Positions 1-13,037 are shown, counted from the first letter of the stretch. The stretch is DNA of 64,000 bases from Viscum album (GCA_963277665.1 OY728131.1:1396950688-1397014687); one strand, 5' to 3'. The notes: generated by a model not told the origin, from the letters alone. A program made the numbers and translations.

Positions 1-1341
1 TTGTGTCTTGAAGTGGTGAAGATGTTACCTTTTAATATGTGAAGGGAATAGTTTATTTAGTAGTATCTATTACATTTTCAATATTTCCATTACACTATTA
101 TAGGTTCAATAACTAAAAAATATAAAATTTTGTAAGGAAAACATGTATTTGTCTAGAAAAATATAAACTATTAAATTATATGTACTTTTTTAAAATGTTT
201 TCAAACTTTTATAGTAGGTAAAACTCAATTTACCCCTTTTAATTTTACTTTGGTAATTAATTTCTACCTTAGTAAATAATTTTAATTACAAATATTTAGA
301 TTGAAATTTTTACCTAATTTTAAACTTAAAATTAAAATTTTGTGAATAATTTTATCAAATATAATTTCTAAAGGTTTTAAAAGTTTATTTTAAAATAATT
401 TCACTTAATTGCATAAAAGTGGTTTTATGAGAAATAACATTTTTAAGATTTAAATTTATATATTAGATAAAATTATATTGGATATTTATTTAAATGACAT
501 ATATTGATTTATTATAAAAAAATCAAGGGTATGAAGCTTTCAATGTAATCCAAAACCTAATCTCCCTTGAAAAATACTTGATTCAAATAAAAAAACAAAA
601 ACAGATTGTATATTAATGTAACATTTTAATTAGTTATAAAAATGATTTCCATGTGTTTTTTGTAATTTAAAATAATATTTTAAAATTAATAATTTTATTC
701 CTAAAATTCTCATTTTATTACTTAATTTTTTTTCAAATTTATAGGTCATTATTATATATTCGTAAAGTTGTACAAATTATAAGCTTCATGAAAACCATAT
801 TTTTTAACTAGAAACCAACCTTTTTAGAAAAAAAATACATACTAAGTCAATTTTGATTTGAGGAACTAAAAAATGAAGTTCAATTTTATTAATTTCAAAT
901 TCTAAAATTTATAAATTTAGTTTTCGAATAAAATCATAAAATATAATTGAAAATCGTTTTAATTGGAAAACAATAATTTCGAATATTAAATGTTATTATT
1001 ATTATTCAAAATCATTTACCAAATAAATTTTTTTCAATAATTTAATAATATAAAACATAATTTATCATTAATCATATGTTCTTTGAAATAGAAATGTGTA
1101 TCACATAATATAATTTTTTTTAGAAAAATAATTTTCCAAACAATAAAAGATATTATTCATCATTTTAGGTAAACTAATTGATTTTAATTTGTATTAAAAG
1201 AAGAATTTATTTTTTATATACATATAACTCAAAAATATGTTACTCAAATTCATTCCCACTAATTCAATTACTAGTTTTTTTATTGTTATACTTTTTCATG
1301 GCCCGGTCCATCAGTGTCTGCCTGGCCTAAGATAAGATGAG
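1..1341. other. AT-rich non-coding stretch, no gene seen
   Basis: Very AT-rich sequence with stops in every frame and no recognisable domain, terminal repeat or RNA. It directly abuts the left LTR of the gypsy element at 1342. It may be an eroded LTR or ordinary intergenic DNA; I see nothing that decides this. Confidence 0.5.
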
Positions 1342-3979
1342 TGTGACAACCCCAATAATATATCCAATAGGCTAGGGGCTGGTGACCAGTGCTGAGTAAT
1401 CATATCACACACATAGGAGGCATTATCCTAAAGCACAAGTATTCAAACACACATATCCAATACCATTCAATACAAAAATATAAAACTATAACTAATACCC
1501 AATGCATGCATGCGTCTATATACCACAATAAGAGTATGAAAAAAGTATTGGAAAGAAAAGGGGGAAAATACAAACTCACTAAAAACTGTAAAATAATTCC
1601 AAGCTACTAGAATAAGGGGACTACATCCAAATGAAACACCTTGTATGAACCACGTTCTATCTAAAATAATCTAAGATCCTTCTACTCCTGGTCTTCCAAG
1701 GACCCCATCTAACAATTTTTCATCTTCATAAAACATTACATGTAGTGGGAGCCTGTGTAGGGGTGAGTATAATAATACCTAGTAGGACACCCCAAAATCA
1801 CAAAACATAAAGCATCAAGATAGTACCCATCTCATCACAAGGTCATGTTAATTATAATTTGAGACATACAATAATAACATTCAGATATACTCATGATATA
1901 AAGTAAGTCTTATGTTAAGGTCACAACCAAAAATCCAACCTAGGATTCCTACTCGAGGTTACAAGATTATGTTCACCAGGGAGAACTCACACCATGATTT
2001 GGATATCGCTTATGGTTCTCATACAAGAGGTCATGATCATCAGGTCTTATCATGGAGAAGTAGATTATGGAAGTCTAAATATATTGATACACAAATAGGA
2101 GATCACACCTAGGGAAATGTGGGATGCCGCAAACCCTAACAAGATTAACCCAATTTTTAGGGGATCAATGACCATGTATGTTGGTCATAATAATTCCTAG
2201 AACCACACCTATATAATAACATACAATAGAGGATACCAACCAGTTCCATGGGGGATACTGTGAACTCTATCCAAGAATAATCCCTTAGAGTGGATCATAA
2301 TTCTATGCTCAGGACATAATTCCATATTATACCCTGATGGGGATGGATCTAGGGAGAATACCCTAAGAAAACTGGTCCAAAATGAAGAGAACAAGGGCTT
2401 AAAAATATTCTTTTAGAAATTACACAGAAAGTACTGGGATTACACGCATTGTCTTTCTTACCCTGGGTCTTCTCGTGTGCTCCAGTTTGTGCCCATTTAA
2501 TCTAGGTCATTCTAGTATACTTTGGTTATGCCCATGTATCGATCCATGTCCAGGAACCTAGCCATATCCAAGTACCAGTTCATGCCCATATACTCTAGTT
2601 TTTTCCATGTACCAGACCATGCTTATGCCTATTTACCCCAATGTTACACTCGAAGTCTCCAGGTCATGTTACATGGTGTATGACATATGTCACATGGCGT
2701 GTGACATTTTATTTCATGCATAAACCCTAGCTACAATAGCTGGGTCCACACAGAATTTGTTCTTTTGGAATATACACCATGTAACATGATATTTTCTAGA
2801 ACCTATGGTTCATCACACATATACTACTTACAATAATTTCATCCTAGATTTCTGTCACTTAATCCTTTGATAACCATGGATATTAGGTCTTCTAATCCTA
2901 GTTGTCACTGGTGGTAGGAATCTGTCTTTATATATTATTGAAAAAAATCAACTGTTGAACAAATCCATCATCTCATTCCAAACCAGGAAATAGGAAACAC
3001 TAATTTGATCTTGATATATCATCATATTCATCGCAACTCAATCACATCATTTGTATCAAACCCAAACCCAAGATTTCAATCCATTACTCTAAATAATAGT
3101 TTCACAATGATTGATTACTGATTATTTGTTGAACCACAATCCAAAACAAATACCGATGATGAACACATGAATAATGGGGAAGGAAATTACTAAAAACAAA
3201 CACGAGGAAAAAACCTAGTCCAATGTTCATGTTAGAATCGATTGGTTGTAGTTGGAATGATAAACGAAGAGGATTTAAAAGACATAATGAAAATGATATC
3301 AATTCCTAATATTCTAAGAAGATGAAAATCAAATGTAAATTATAAATCAACCCACAAATAAAACTATAAGAAAAACTGATTTGTGTTTTATGAGGGATAA
3401 TTGAAAATGAGATAAAATCCACAAAGAAACATCCTACCTTGATATTGGATTGATCGCTGAGGTAGAAAAAAATATTTGTTGGTGTCATTGATGAGATCCT
3501 TGAGCTCTTTTGGTGAAAACGATCCTTAATCCATTATCTTTTTCCAATATATCCTCCAATGGCCTCACTCACAATCCCTAGTTTATATGACTAACCTTAT
3601 GAATTTTCTATAATTGTGTGTTTATAGTGGATTAATAGATTAAATAATTAAATAAACATATTTATTTTATTTTACTATTTCTCCCATGGTGGTGGTCCAT
3701 CCAAAACCCTGTCGTCGATGAAGATTTTGTTGTGCCTGGGGTAAAACCTGTGTTTAGTATTAAATGAAGGTCTTAGATTTATGATCCAAGACTCCATTAA
3801 TGATTTATTCAATTATTTTAGGAACACTATGCATGTGTGATATAATATTTTTATTATTTTTATTATATCAACATCGAGGATCACTAGGCCTTGAAATATC
3901 AGGTCATCTCAGTGCCTGAATCTAAAAATATTTCTTAATATATTCCAAATTCTTACATAGAAAAAATATAGATGTTACA
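1342..3979 (-). repeat. Left (3') LTR of the host gypsy element
   Basis: Begins TGTGACAACCCC and ends GATGTTACA, the usual TG...CA form of plant gypsy LTRs. It aligns along its length with 20804-23269. Shared landmarks include the GCATGCAT/CATACA-rich block near 1505 and 21008, the Tcaccag/agaactcac block near 1975 and 21480, and the common end AAAAAATAgnGATGTTACA. Being next to INT, it is the 3' LTR of a minus-strand element. Short open frames inside it have no coding character. Confidence 0.8.
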
Positions 3980-3992
3980 TTCTCCCAAAATT
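3980..3992 (-). other. Polypurine tract of the host gypsy element
   Basis: On the minus strand the bases just before the 3' LTR read TTTTGGGAGAA and then the LTR start. A purine tract abutting the 3' LTR primes plus-strand synthesis in LTR retroelements. Confidence 0.6.
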
Positions 3993-4389
3993 AGGTATTT
4001 TTGTACTGAAAATATAAAAACACTAAAAAATATGGGTGTATTGGGCTCACATCTGGGTCTCCCACTCCCAAGTTATCTCCTAAATATTCTCGTGTTTTCA
4101 CCAGACACACACCAAGGGAATCTCTCACCCATTGAGGATCTTCTTCTATTGATCATGAATCTCCACTAGGTACTCTGAAATGGTATCTACACCCTCTATT
4201 TCCATCTCATCCCCGTTGACAACATGTGATAGTTCATGTACATACCTCCTCATCCACAGCATGTGGAAAATGCCTTGTACCCGATATAACTATGGTGGTA
4301 GAGCAAAGTGGTACACCACCTCACCAAATATACATTGTTTCTAAAAGGGAGAAATGAATCTCAAACATTACTTATCACCACATAAAAAT

Positions 4390-5480
4390 CTATGAAATCC
4401 TCACTAAGGTGATACCTTTAGGAACACATGATCTCCCTTATCAAACTCTAAAGGCCTTCTTCATTAGTCCACATAAGAATTTTAATGGATCTGGGAGGTC
4501 TTTATCTGCTCCTCGATGATCTGTACCTTTCCTTTTGTCACTTTCACCAACTTTGGTCCCATAAGTGCTAACTCTATTGGTTTATTCCAACATAGCGGTA
4601 ACCTAAAAAGTCTCATGTATAAGTCCTTGAATGGTGCCATACTGATGGTGGATTGGTAGTTATTATTGTACACAAACTCCACCAAGGGTAGGTGGTCCTC
4701 CCAACTATAGACAAAGTCCCACATGAAATCCCAAAACATGTGCTCTAGAACCTGAATGATTTTATCAGTCTAGTTATTTGTATAGGGAAGAAATGTCATG
4801 CTCAAATGGATCATATTCCCAAAGGTCTCCTACAATCCTCTCCATAATTGTGAAATGAAGCGAGCATCATGGTCTGAAACAATCATTGAGGGAAATGCAT
4901 GAAGCTGAACTATCTTCTACATATAAAGGCATCCCAATATCTCAATTAAACTCTTATTTCAAATAGATAAGAAGTGGGAAAACTTGTTGATTTAATCTAT
5001 AATCACTTAGATGACATTGTGACTTCCAGATGATCATGGTAACCCCATCATAAAGTCCATATATACATCATCCAACTTACACTCTAAAACCTTAAGGATT
5101 TGAGCTAATCCTGTTGTAACTTAGTTTGCATCCTACGCATATTAACAAGTGTGGCATCAAAAGATAAAATATGCCACGCGCTTCTTTATTCCTTGACACC
5201 ATAAATGAAGTAGATGGTTCTGGTACATCTTCTCCACACTTGTTTGTACTGCCAAAGGGGGTCTGTGAAACTACCTCAAAACCACCTCATGCAACATCAC
5301 TGGTAGTAGAATCATATGTCCTCTGAAAAGGATTAAATGCTTCCCACCTTCAGAAAATCCATCAGGTTCACGTCTAGTAGATATCTGAAAATGTGAGGTC
5401 TCATAATCAGTATCTCTAAGTTGAGATTCCCTAAATCACTATAGAAGTAGAGGGGTAACAACCATTAACTAGAGGTAAGA
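4390..5480 (-). pseudogene. Gypsy integrase, decayed
   Basis: Minus-strand remnant of a Ty3/gypsy integrase. The core contains IVSDHDARF (4857-4883), which carries the second catalytic aspartate. Downstream is the conserved stretch around WEDHLPLVEF.YNN (near 4700), then LCWN and LGP.L-like positions near 4560-4600, typical of the region between the DDE core and the C-terminal domain. The longest uninterrupted piece is 4482-4739. Upstream, around 5080-5160, a degenerate match to the zinc-binding/linker region is readable. Multiple stops and frame changes mean no intact protein is encoded. Confidence 0.8.
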
Positions 5481-5499
5481 TCCATTTCCCTTGAACAAT

Positions 5500-5763
5500 A
5501 AATAAAACTATAATGAGGCTAACTACTCTAACACCTCTCTCAGTAAATATGAACAACATATTCTGGTGAGAGAATTTTCTACCATGTTCCCCTTCCCAGG
5601 ATTATAGACTATGTCAAACTCATTATCCTAGATAAACTATATCCATCGTCTATCTCAAGTTAAGATACTTATGAGATAATATATACATGATACTCTAATT
5701 GTCATAATAGATGATAAACCACTCACGCATAAGATAGTTTCACCATATATTTATGAAAAAGAC
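5500..5763 (-). pseudogene. Gypsy RNase H, C-terminal part, decayed
   Basis: Continues the RNase H reading that stops at 17691 on the other side of the nested element. Readable minus-strand motifs are a degenerate IWRxYL near 5730, an LNLRxRRW-like block near 5640-5660 and YNPGKGNMV (5582-5610), the counterpart of the conserved YHPGKANVV that closes gypsy RNase H. The exact continuation of the domain across the insert is strong evidence that 5764-17690 entered here. Confidence 0.75.
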
Positions 5764-7375
5764 TATAACACCCCAAGACTTTACAATATTTTCATTTCTA
5801 AATAAAATTAATTTTATTGCTTGCTTTATTTTTATGAAAAACCATTTAATCTTACACTACGCACAATAATGAGTTGGCTTTTATTACAGGCAAGGCCCAG
5901 TTTTACCGAACAATAATATATTAATAAAATATTATTATTTAATAATTATATATAACTTAGCCATTAAATTAAATGTTATGAGTAGTATTAAACACATTTT
6001 GAATATTATATATTACATATAATTTTAACAATCATCTTATTTGTTTCTTAAACATAATATAATAACAAATTCAATTTTTTTGGATAAAATAATTATTTTT
6101 CAAAAAAATGCAGTTTTTTCACCTTTTAATGGAACACCCATTTTAAATCTAATATTTGACACTTTTATATATTCAATTTGGAAAAATAAACTTCTTATTT
6201 AGAAGCATAATGCCAAAATTAATTTTGGATAAATTTTTTGTGTTTTTCTGATAACTTTTATATTTTGATGAATAGTGAAAAATGCTGAATTTTAATTGAA
6301 AACAATTTTTTAATCGAAATAATTTATAGTGTTAAATTATACATTTGAATGGTTTTAAAGTATAATTAGATTATATTTTTATAATTTAATATAATTTATT
6401 TCATTGGAATTATTTTCATATTAAAATTAGATATAAACACATTTTAATCTTTTGATGGTTTTTACTTTTCAAAATCTCGTTTTCTCGTTTTGTCAATAGG
6501 GATTTATTTTAAATTAATTACTATAACTTATGAGTTTCAAATTTTGAAAAATTAATTTTATTATTTTTAATCAGTGGATTTAAATTATGTTAATATGATA
6601 CTTTTATTTTTGGGAATTATGAATAGTAACTTTAGTAATTTTTTATTACCACTTTTAAGGGTAAATCGGGTAATTAAAGGTAAAAATAATATTATAAAAT
6701 TATCTTAACACCTTTTAAAATCCTATTGGATAAATAAATTAGACCCTTATAATATATGGTTAGAAATGGAATCACTTAATGGCCACTTTCCCATGAATGT
6801 GACATTAATATTATTAAAATCTATGAATGTGAAAAAATGTCACACTCTCATTTTATATAAGTATATTAATTATAACATAGGTCTGAACAAGAGATAACAT
6901 CAACTATAGGTAGTGTATATAAATCTAAAATAATTACCTATATCATATAAATATATTTATAATTTTTAGATATTAAATAATTACCATTAAAGATGGAATA
7001 ATAGTGACACCAAAATTATTTTATTAATAGAAATATCAAATATATGATTTTAAAAATATTAAAATAAATGTAATTATAATTAATTAAGGTTATCCAAAAA
7101 AATTCTAGGTGAATATGATATTTTATTAGTATATTAAATAATTTTTTTCGAAGTTATCTTCTATGTGGAGTTTATTTAAAATCAATTAAATGAATAGTGT
7201 CAAAATTCACACTACTGATATTTTATAAACATAACATTTTATTAAATTATTTAAAAATCATAAAAATATTTAAAAATTATATATTTATGATTATAGGGTA
7301 TAAAATTTTATAAAATATTAATTTATGATCAATTTACACTATATAAGTAAATATTTATAACAATTTAACAAGGAA

Positions 7376-7410
7376 GGCACAGGACTAGGCCGAGTGCCTA
7401 GTCCCCCAAA
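7376..7410. other. Hairpin at the edge of the foreign segment
   Basis: GGACTAGGC and GCCTAGTCC form a perfect 9-bp stem around a 5-base loop (cgagt), just where homology between the two LTRs stops. It lies downstream of the polyadenylation-like AATAAA (minus strand, near 7418). It could be a terminator-like structure, a chance palindrome, or the end of a mobile element that carried the foreign segment. Confidence 0.5.
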
Positions 7411-7491
7411 AATTTATTAAAAAAAGGATAGAAAGTAAAGAGTGCAGAGAAGAAAAATAAAGCAGAACAACATACCTCACAACATCATATA

Positions 7492-8550
7492 TCATAACAC
7501 ATCAAAGATGTCACCACCACCACCTTCTGAGAACTCATCTGGATCCACCGACTCCCATTCAGAGTGTGAAGCATATTGACTTAACATTTGTATGTATTGC
7601 TCCCTTCGACGTAACTGCACTGGGGACACGAGTTCAGTGGGCCTACTTCGTCCCCTCATGTGACCCATGTCTTTCACTTTTCCATTTTGGGTAGAAGACC
7701 TGGTGGAAATGGTCCTCGGCATGTTGGAGTAATCTTTTTTGGGTTTCCTCTTTGGCGGAGCAGTGGAAGCTCCATTACTTTCATTCTTTGTCACCCCATT
7801 CCTGAGAATCTCACTATATGATTCCTTCATGTAATCCTTTGGACAGCATCCTTGGTTCTCCTTCCCCTCATACACCATTTGATAATTCTCATGCACCAAG
7901 GAGGTTGTGACCTGGGATGGTTCCTTGTTACCATCTACAGGTATCAAGCACAGAGGATACTCCTCATTGACCTGATTCGTTCCGCTTGCCTCTAGGCATT
8001 CATGACTCTCCAAGAATATCTCCTCAACACCATACTGCTCCAAAGTATAATTCTCATTCAGCACTTCCTCATAAAGTTTTCCAGCTTCTGTTTCAGGAAC
8101 CTCTTTCATCAGATGCATAGGTTCATGCTTCTGCGGCCCAACATATCCCTCATTTGGGTCCTCCTGTATCAGGACCGCCGGGTCTCCAGCAGGCTCTCCC
8201 ATTCCCTTATTATCACCACGACAAGACTTATCATCTTCAGTTACGATCGTATCCTGAAGTGGGTGTTGTGATTCATGGTAATTGAAATCCAGATAATACA
8301 ACTCTTCAAATCGATTACATAGATATATGACTCTATCTTCCTTTATGCCAACATCACTGTTCCCCTTACCCAACACCCTATTACCACATTCGGGTTCTGA
8401 GATCTCCTTCAACCTACCTAACTCAGCAGCATCACTGTAATTGAGATCATGCTTCAATGTGTCAAAAACCTCTCTAACCGATGGATTGACACTGCCAATG
8501 GACTCCTTCCTCAGAGCAGGATCACCATCACCCGATGCCTCCAAGCTTGC
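7492..8550 (-). pseudogene. Captured gene fragment, 352-codon open frame of unknown family
   Basis: Minus-strand frame open for 352 codons, ending in TGA at 7492. It has no ATG at its left edge: the frame is bounded upstream by TAG (8551-8553), beyond which the same frame reads on with similar acidic, Ser/Asp-rich composition to a TAA near 8628. It therefore looks like the last exon(s) of a larger gene with one nonsense mutation. The product is acidic (many Asp/Glu), with a basic patch PPKRKPKKDY and an Arg-rich stretch in the C-terminal third, and ends in an acidic, Gly-rich tail (SEGGGGDIFDVL). No membrane segment or signal peptide is evident. A possible 3' UTR with AATAAA follows to about 7410. 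I do not recognise the family. Neighbouring LTR sequence has stops every few codons, so this frame is recent or was selected. Confidence 0.6.
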
Positions 8551-10052
8551 CTATCCACTAGGTGCATCAATATCAGCATCCTTCGATCCACATGCCTCTG
8601 ATGTGGTGAGAAACACAGGAGCAACAGGAGGTTACAATGTGTATTCTATTTCATATATATATCTATTATATATATTTATATTATGAATATATATGATATA
8701 TAAATCATGTTATACATTCTATAAGTAAGTAAATCATGATCTAATTAATATGATCAATAATAAAAAGTCAAAACGCATATGATAAACAAATCGATTATTA
8801 CCTAAAACGTTTCTTTAACTTGGAATTGTTAATAAACTGGTAATATAAAGTTATAAAATTATAATATATGATATCATAAATACTATTATGATTATTATTT
8901 AAGTTAATAATATTATTTAAAATATTATACAATAATTTTAGACACATACGGAGAGTATCAGACCTACGGTAAGGGAATTTCGTCTCAATTTTAATTTTTG
9001 TGTGATATAACCCATGTTAACCACATATTTATTGTGTGTGGTGTATTTAATACCCATATTATAATTAATATCATGAATAAATTTTCTTCATTGTATTTAA
9101 AGTTTCATTTTAAGATATCTTGCTTATGATTTAATTGCTCAAAGTTGTATGGGACACTTTGAATGTTTTTAGAATTAATTATTTATCCATTTCAATATTC
9201 TTGATAATATTTTAAATAACTATTTATATGGATATAAAAGTATTATAAATAAAATTTTATTTCTATTTTTAATTTAATTAAAAAAAATTCAAAAAGAAAT
9301 CTTTTAAAGGTTTTATTTAAGGGTTAATTTCAGAATCTCATTATTATTCGAGGTTGTTTATACATAAGTATCTTCAGGGAAAAATTTATCATCCATGTCC
9401 CTATTTCTTATAAATGCATTTCAAAAATATTATTACTATTGTTTAAATTCATTCTCACCCATGATTTAATTTTTATGAAACATTTTGAAAGGAATCTTTC
9501 CGTCGTTTTCCAAATGAGGTACTTTATGATCTTTTCGACAAATTAAGGAAAGAATGTTTTTTTAACTTATACGACACGAGTAGTTATTTCCACCGCCATA
9601 ACACCTTAATATTTTGAATCTTACCTTACAAGATTAAAAGGTTATTTTCAAAATATATGTTTTATTTTACAATTTCACAGCTTTTAAATGATTTTAAATT
9701 GAAAATTTATATCTCAGTGAAAGATTTTTAATGATTTTATTAGTTCACTTTCATCTATTTCAATATCCTTTGAGGGATTTAATGATTCATTATGGTTTAT
9801 TTATTATAATAAAATATTCTATATTTTATTTATTATTTTTTGATATTTTTTACTATTTATGTTCTATTTTTATAAAATTCATAGTTTATGGTTAGAGTAT
9901 TAATATTTTCTATGCAAGTTTTAATATGAATGTTTATGTTATGCTTAACTTTTTTCATATGAGGAATGAATTTAACTTGGTAAGTGATAGGTGGGGCTCG
10001 TTATATCCCCTCGATGCATTAGTAGGTCTCATGAGAAAAACTAGTGTCATGT

Positions 10053-10150
10053 CACAAGGTCTTGATGTTATGGTAATGGTCTTGGAACAAGGCATTGATG
10101 GTATGGTAATGGTATTAGCACGAGACATTGATGGTATGTTTATGATGTCC
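10053..10150 (+). repeat. Short tandem repeat in the 5' LTR of the nested element
   Basis: About three degenerate copies of a unit of about 33-36 bp built on GATGGTATGGTAATGGTCTTGG. The same array is present at 17089-17195 in the partner LTR, so it belonged to the element before insertion. Confidence 0.7.
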
Positions 10151-10649
10151 AACATTATGCATTTAATCATTATGAGATTATTTATTGATATTTCATGTGA
10201 TTATTCGACTACTAGAATATCCATGTGAAATTTTAAACGGAATTATTTGATTTATTATTTCCATATTATGCTTAATATTATGTTTAAAAGGCTTCTGTAT
10301 CAGTTTTATACCTTTCATTAAATGTTTATGATTATTTATTATTGCTTCTACTATATTGTTTATCCTTACTCGTCATCTGATCTCACCCCTTTATTATATT
10401 TCATTTTTCCCCATGATGTAAAGAAGTATGTTATGATTGACCTATAGGGATAGTCTTATGGATATGAGAGTTTTCAAAGGGGATAAAGTGTTATTTTTCA
10501 TTTAAAGATGTAATGTAAAACTTATGTTTGTATCTAGTATTTCCAAGGCTACTAAACTGATCGGTCCTTTGGGATTTGATCTCTTGTGATCATGCCAATG
10601 TAATAAAATAATGCACTGACTCTGGGCAACTAGGGTCTAGGCGTTATAG

Positions 10650-10664
10650 TTGGTATCAGAGTAA
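10650..10664 (+). other. Primer-binding site of the nested element
   Basis: TTGGTATCAGAG directly after the 5' LTR end is complementary to the 3' end of initiator methionine tRNA, the common primer of plant LTR elements. It fixes the element's orientation as plus. Confidence 0.8.
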
Positions 10665-13037
10665 ATTTAGTACAAACCTTGGAAACTAGATTTAGAAAAA
10701 CATTGATAAGATAACATCACCCTATGATAGAATTTGAGGATAAGTATCGAAGAACATCCAAAAAATTTGGTAAAATAGAGATTATGTGGGTATTCCTAGT
10801 AAATACATCCCTGTCTAGATACTGCAAATGGATGTGATTTTGGAACATACATACCTAGGGGTGAAAACTCAAACAAGGTGTTCCAATCTTGACTCGAGGT
10901 AACCTGGTACATGATAACGGGCCTTACTACGCACCTGGTCTGACACTCTTGGGGGATATGATTAGGATACTTCACATATTCTTTACAAATTCTTATAAAG
11001 GATTTATGAGTAAGTATGTCCCCAATGAAACCATTTTTATGATTTTGAGACTAGATATTTATAAATCTTTAATTTATGTTAAGAATTTTTCTAGTTTTTG
11101 GATTATACATTACAATATGATCTGACCTAGTGTATGTCTTCATTATGAAATGGTGCCTAGTATAAGGAATGTGAACCTCACCAATGAACATAATCCAAAA
11201 GTAAAAAGAATCATATCTCTCATGGTCTTAATCATACATTTTTAAGGGAAGTAGTCTCTCATGTATTCTCATTATATTAAGAAATAGTATCATGTGTTAA
11301 TAAGATAAGTAAATAATTCTCCGAGTTTTTTGGCTTTGAAGAGAAGTAAGAGAATATGAGGATAGCATAGAAAAAGATGGATAAAGGAGATAAGGGAAAG
11401 AAATATTTTCCTACATGTGATAACTATGGAAAGAATCACTATTGTAAATTCTTTAAGGGAGTGAGAGTGTGGAGAAAAAGGACACCAAGTTCATGATTTC
11501 AAGGGTAGGGAAAAGGTTTCGAATGTATAATGATTTAATTGTAAGAAGATTGGACACTATGCAAATCAATGTCCCAATCATCAAAGGAATGTACCTCAGA
11601 TGATTCTATTAGATAATGATTAAGTTATGTTACTTCCGTAAATGAATATAAATGATTAATATTCCTATTCAAGAATTATTTAATTGGAATATTTTTATTA
11701 GTAATGTACTAGTTATAAGAATTATGGAGAATATAAGGATTGTAATGTAGTACTATTTCATTAAGGATTTGAGATTGTATAGTACCAAGTAAAGTGACAC
11801 AATTGCAAGTTAAACTTTTTTGGAAAATATATGGTTGAGGGAAAGATAACCCTTAATATATTTCTTATACTAAGATAATGATGTTGGAATAAATATATTA
11901 TTGATTGGGATAAAGTATATTGGATGTTATTTACTACCTTGGAACTTATTAATGGTCTCTTCATTCCATCATTGTTGGAGTTTACAACATTTTTAGATTT
12001 AAGGATTATATCCAATATTTTATGTTTTATGTAAGAAATAAGGAAGCATGAATGTATTCAATAATTTTTTATGGTAATTAAGGGTATTAGCATGTTTTAA
12101 GAGAATACGTGATTAAGGTATTCACATGTTTGGTATGTGACAAACAAATATCTACATTATATTATGTGGTCTTCCTTAAAACATTTTGGACTATGAGTTT
12201 GGACAGAATTATTTTGGATAAGTATACAGGTTGGGATGGATTCTGTTGAACATTAGATAGTATTGTTTAAGGTTAAAACATTTCATAATATTAATTTTAT
12301 AATTTTATAATAATATAGTTTTAAGAAAAGGACAACCCATAGGTCAGGTGATAACCCGTCATGTCCATAAAGGTTGTGAGACTTAAACCCACAATCGAAG
12401 GGCGATAAGGTTGCAACACCTACCACTAGCCTACGTGATGTCCTAGTTTGTATAAAATAGTTTTATTCATTTAAATGTTATGAAAAATTAACTATATGAT
12501 CATTTTTTAACCTTATATGATTAAGATTAATAGAATATTTTTGAATTTTATTATATTTTGAGAGAACGATGAGTTTGTGATAGAAATTAGTTAAAGTATT
12601 GAACTCTACTTGTCAAGTAAGTATGCTTATTTGTGTTCTTAATCAATGAAGTAAATTAATTATTCAACTCTAGGGAAAGAATATTGAAACAAAAAAATCT
12701 ATCTTGTTCCTTTTTCTGATGAATCAAATGGTCCCCTAGATAGTCACAAATTTATAGCTTTGTGATTATTAACTTTCTCCTCATCATGTTCTCTATCACT
12801 CTCCATTAGAACTTGATGGTTAGATTTTTCTTTCATGTTCATGTTTTCCTACATGGAACCCTAGTATGTTTTATTTTTGGTAACCTTAATAATTACCTTT
12901 ATTTATTTTAAAATAAAGGTTTCATTAATCAATTCTTTTATGTGGGATTTCAACAAATTTGTTTTGAAATTTCAAACCCCTAGTTTTTTATCCCAAACTT
13001 AAATTGTGAGGACGCAATTTATTGAAGTATGAGAGAA
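10665..13037 (+). pseudogene. Internal region of the nested element: gag remnant only
   Basis: A plus-strand gag-like tail is readable at about 11390-11580. It contains a degenerate CGxxGHxxxxF-type block, then FNCKKIGHYANQCP at 11534-11575. This is a CCHC zinc knuckle whose first Cys codon has become TGA (11531-11533). The rest of the 2.4 kb has no recognisable protease, RT or integrase. A SINE is inserted at 12324-12456. A purine-rich stretch (GAGAGAA) precedes the 3' LTR at 13038 and may be the polypurine tract. Confidence 0.65.
12324..12456 (-). mobile_element. tRNA-derived SINE
   Basis: On the minus strand an A-box-like TAGGCTAGTGGTAGGTG is followed about 40 bases later by a B-box-like GGGTTTAAGTCTC, the internal RNA polymerase III promoter of tRNA-derived SINEs. 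The unit is flanked by identical 9-bp direct repeats ATAGTTTTA at 12315-12323 and 12457-12465, a target-site duplication from LINE-assisted insertion. Length about 133 bp. No LINE partner is visible in the window. Confidence 0.75.

Larger units (their letters stand above)
5764..10648 (+). repeat. 5' LTR of the nested element, with a foreign replacement
   Basis: Starts TATAACACCCC and ends GGCGTTATA; both ends are mutated from the TGTAACA/ATTACA forms seen in its partner. It aligns with 13038-17690 on both sides of about 7376-8640. In that interval the homologous LTR sequence (about 14656-15690 in the partner, including the TATA box) is absent and unrelated DNA with an open reading frame is present. 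This copy therefore should not be able to start its own transcript. Confidence 0.85.

Noticed and set aside
3102..3488. Small minus-strand frames within the left gypsy LTR
   Set aside because: Short, low-complexity, inside an LTR, and not conserved with the partner LTR.
7376..8640. Helitron carrying the captured gene fragment
   Set aside because: Hairpin present, but no CTRR end, no TC start and no A/T insertion site could be recognised; kept only as a possibility.
10650..10664. tRNA genes at the TGGTATCAGAG sites
   Set aside because: These are only short complements to the tRNA 3' end next to LTRs, that is, primer-binding sites; no cloverleaf is present.
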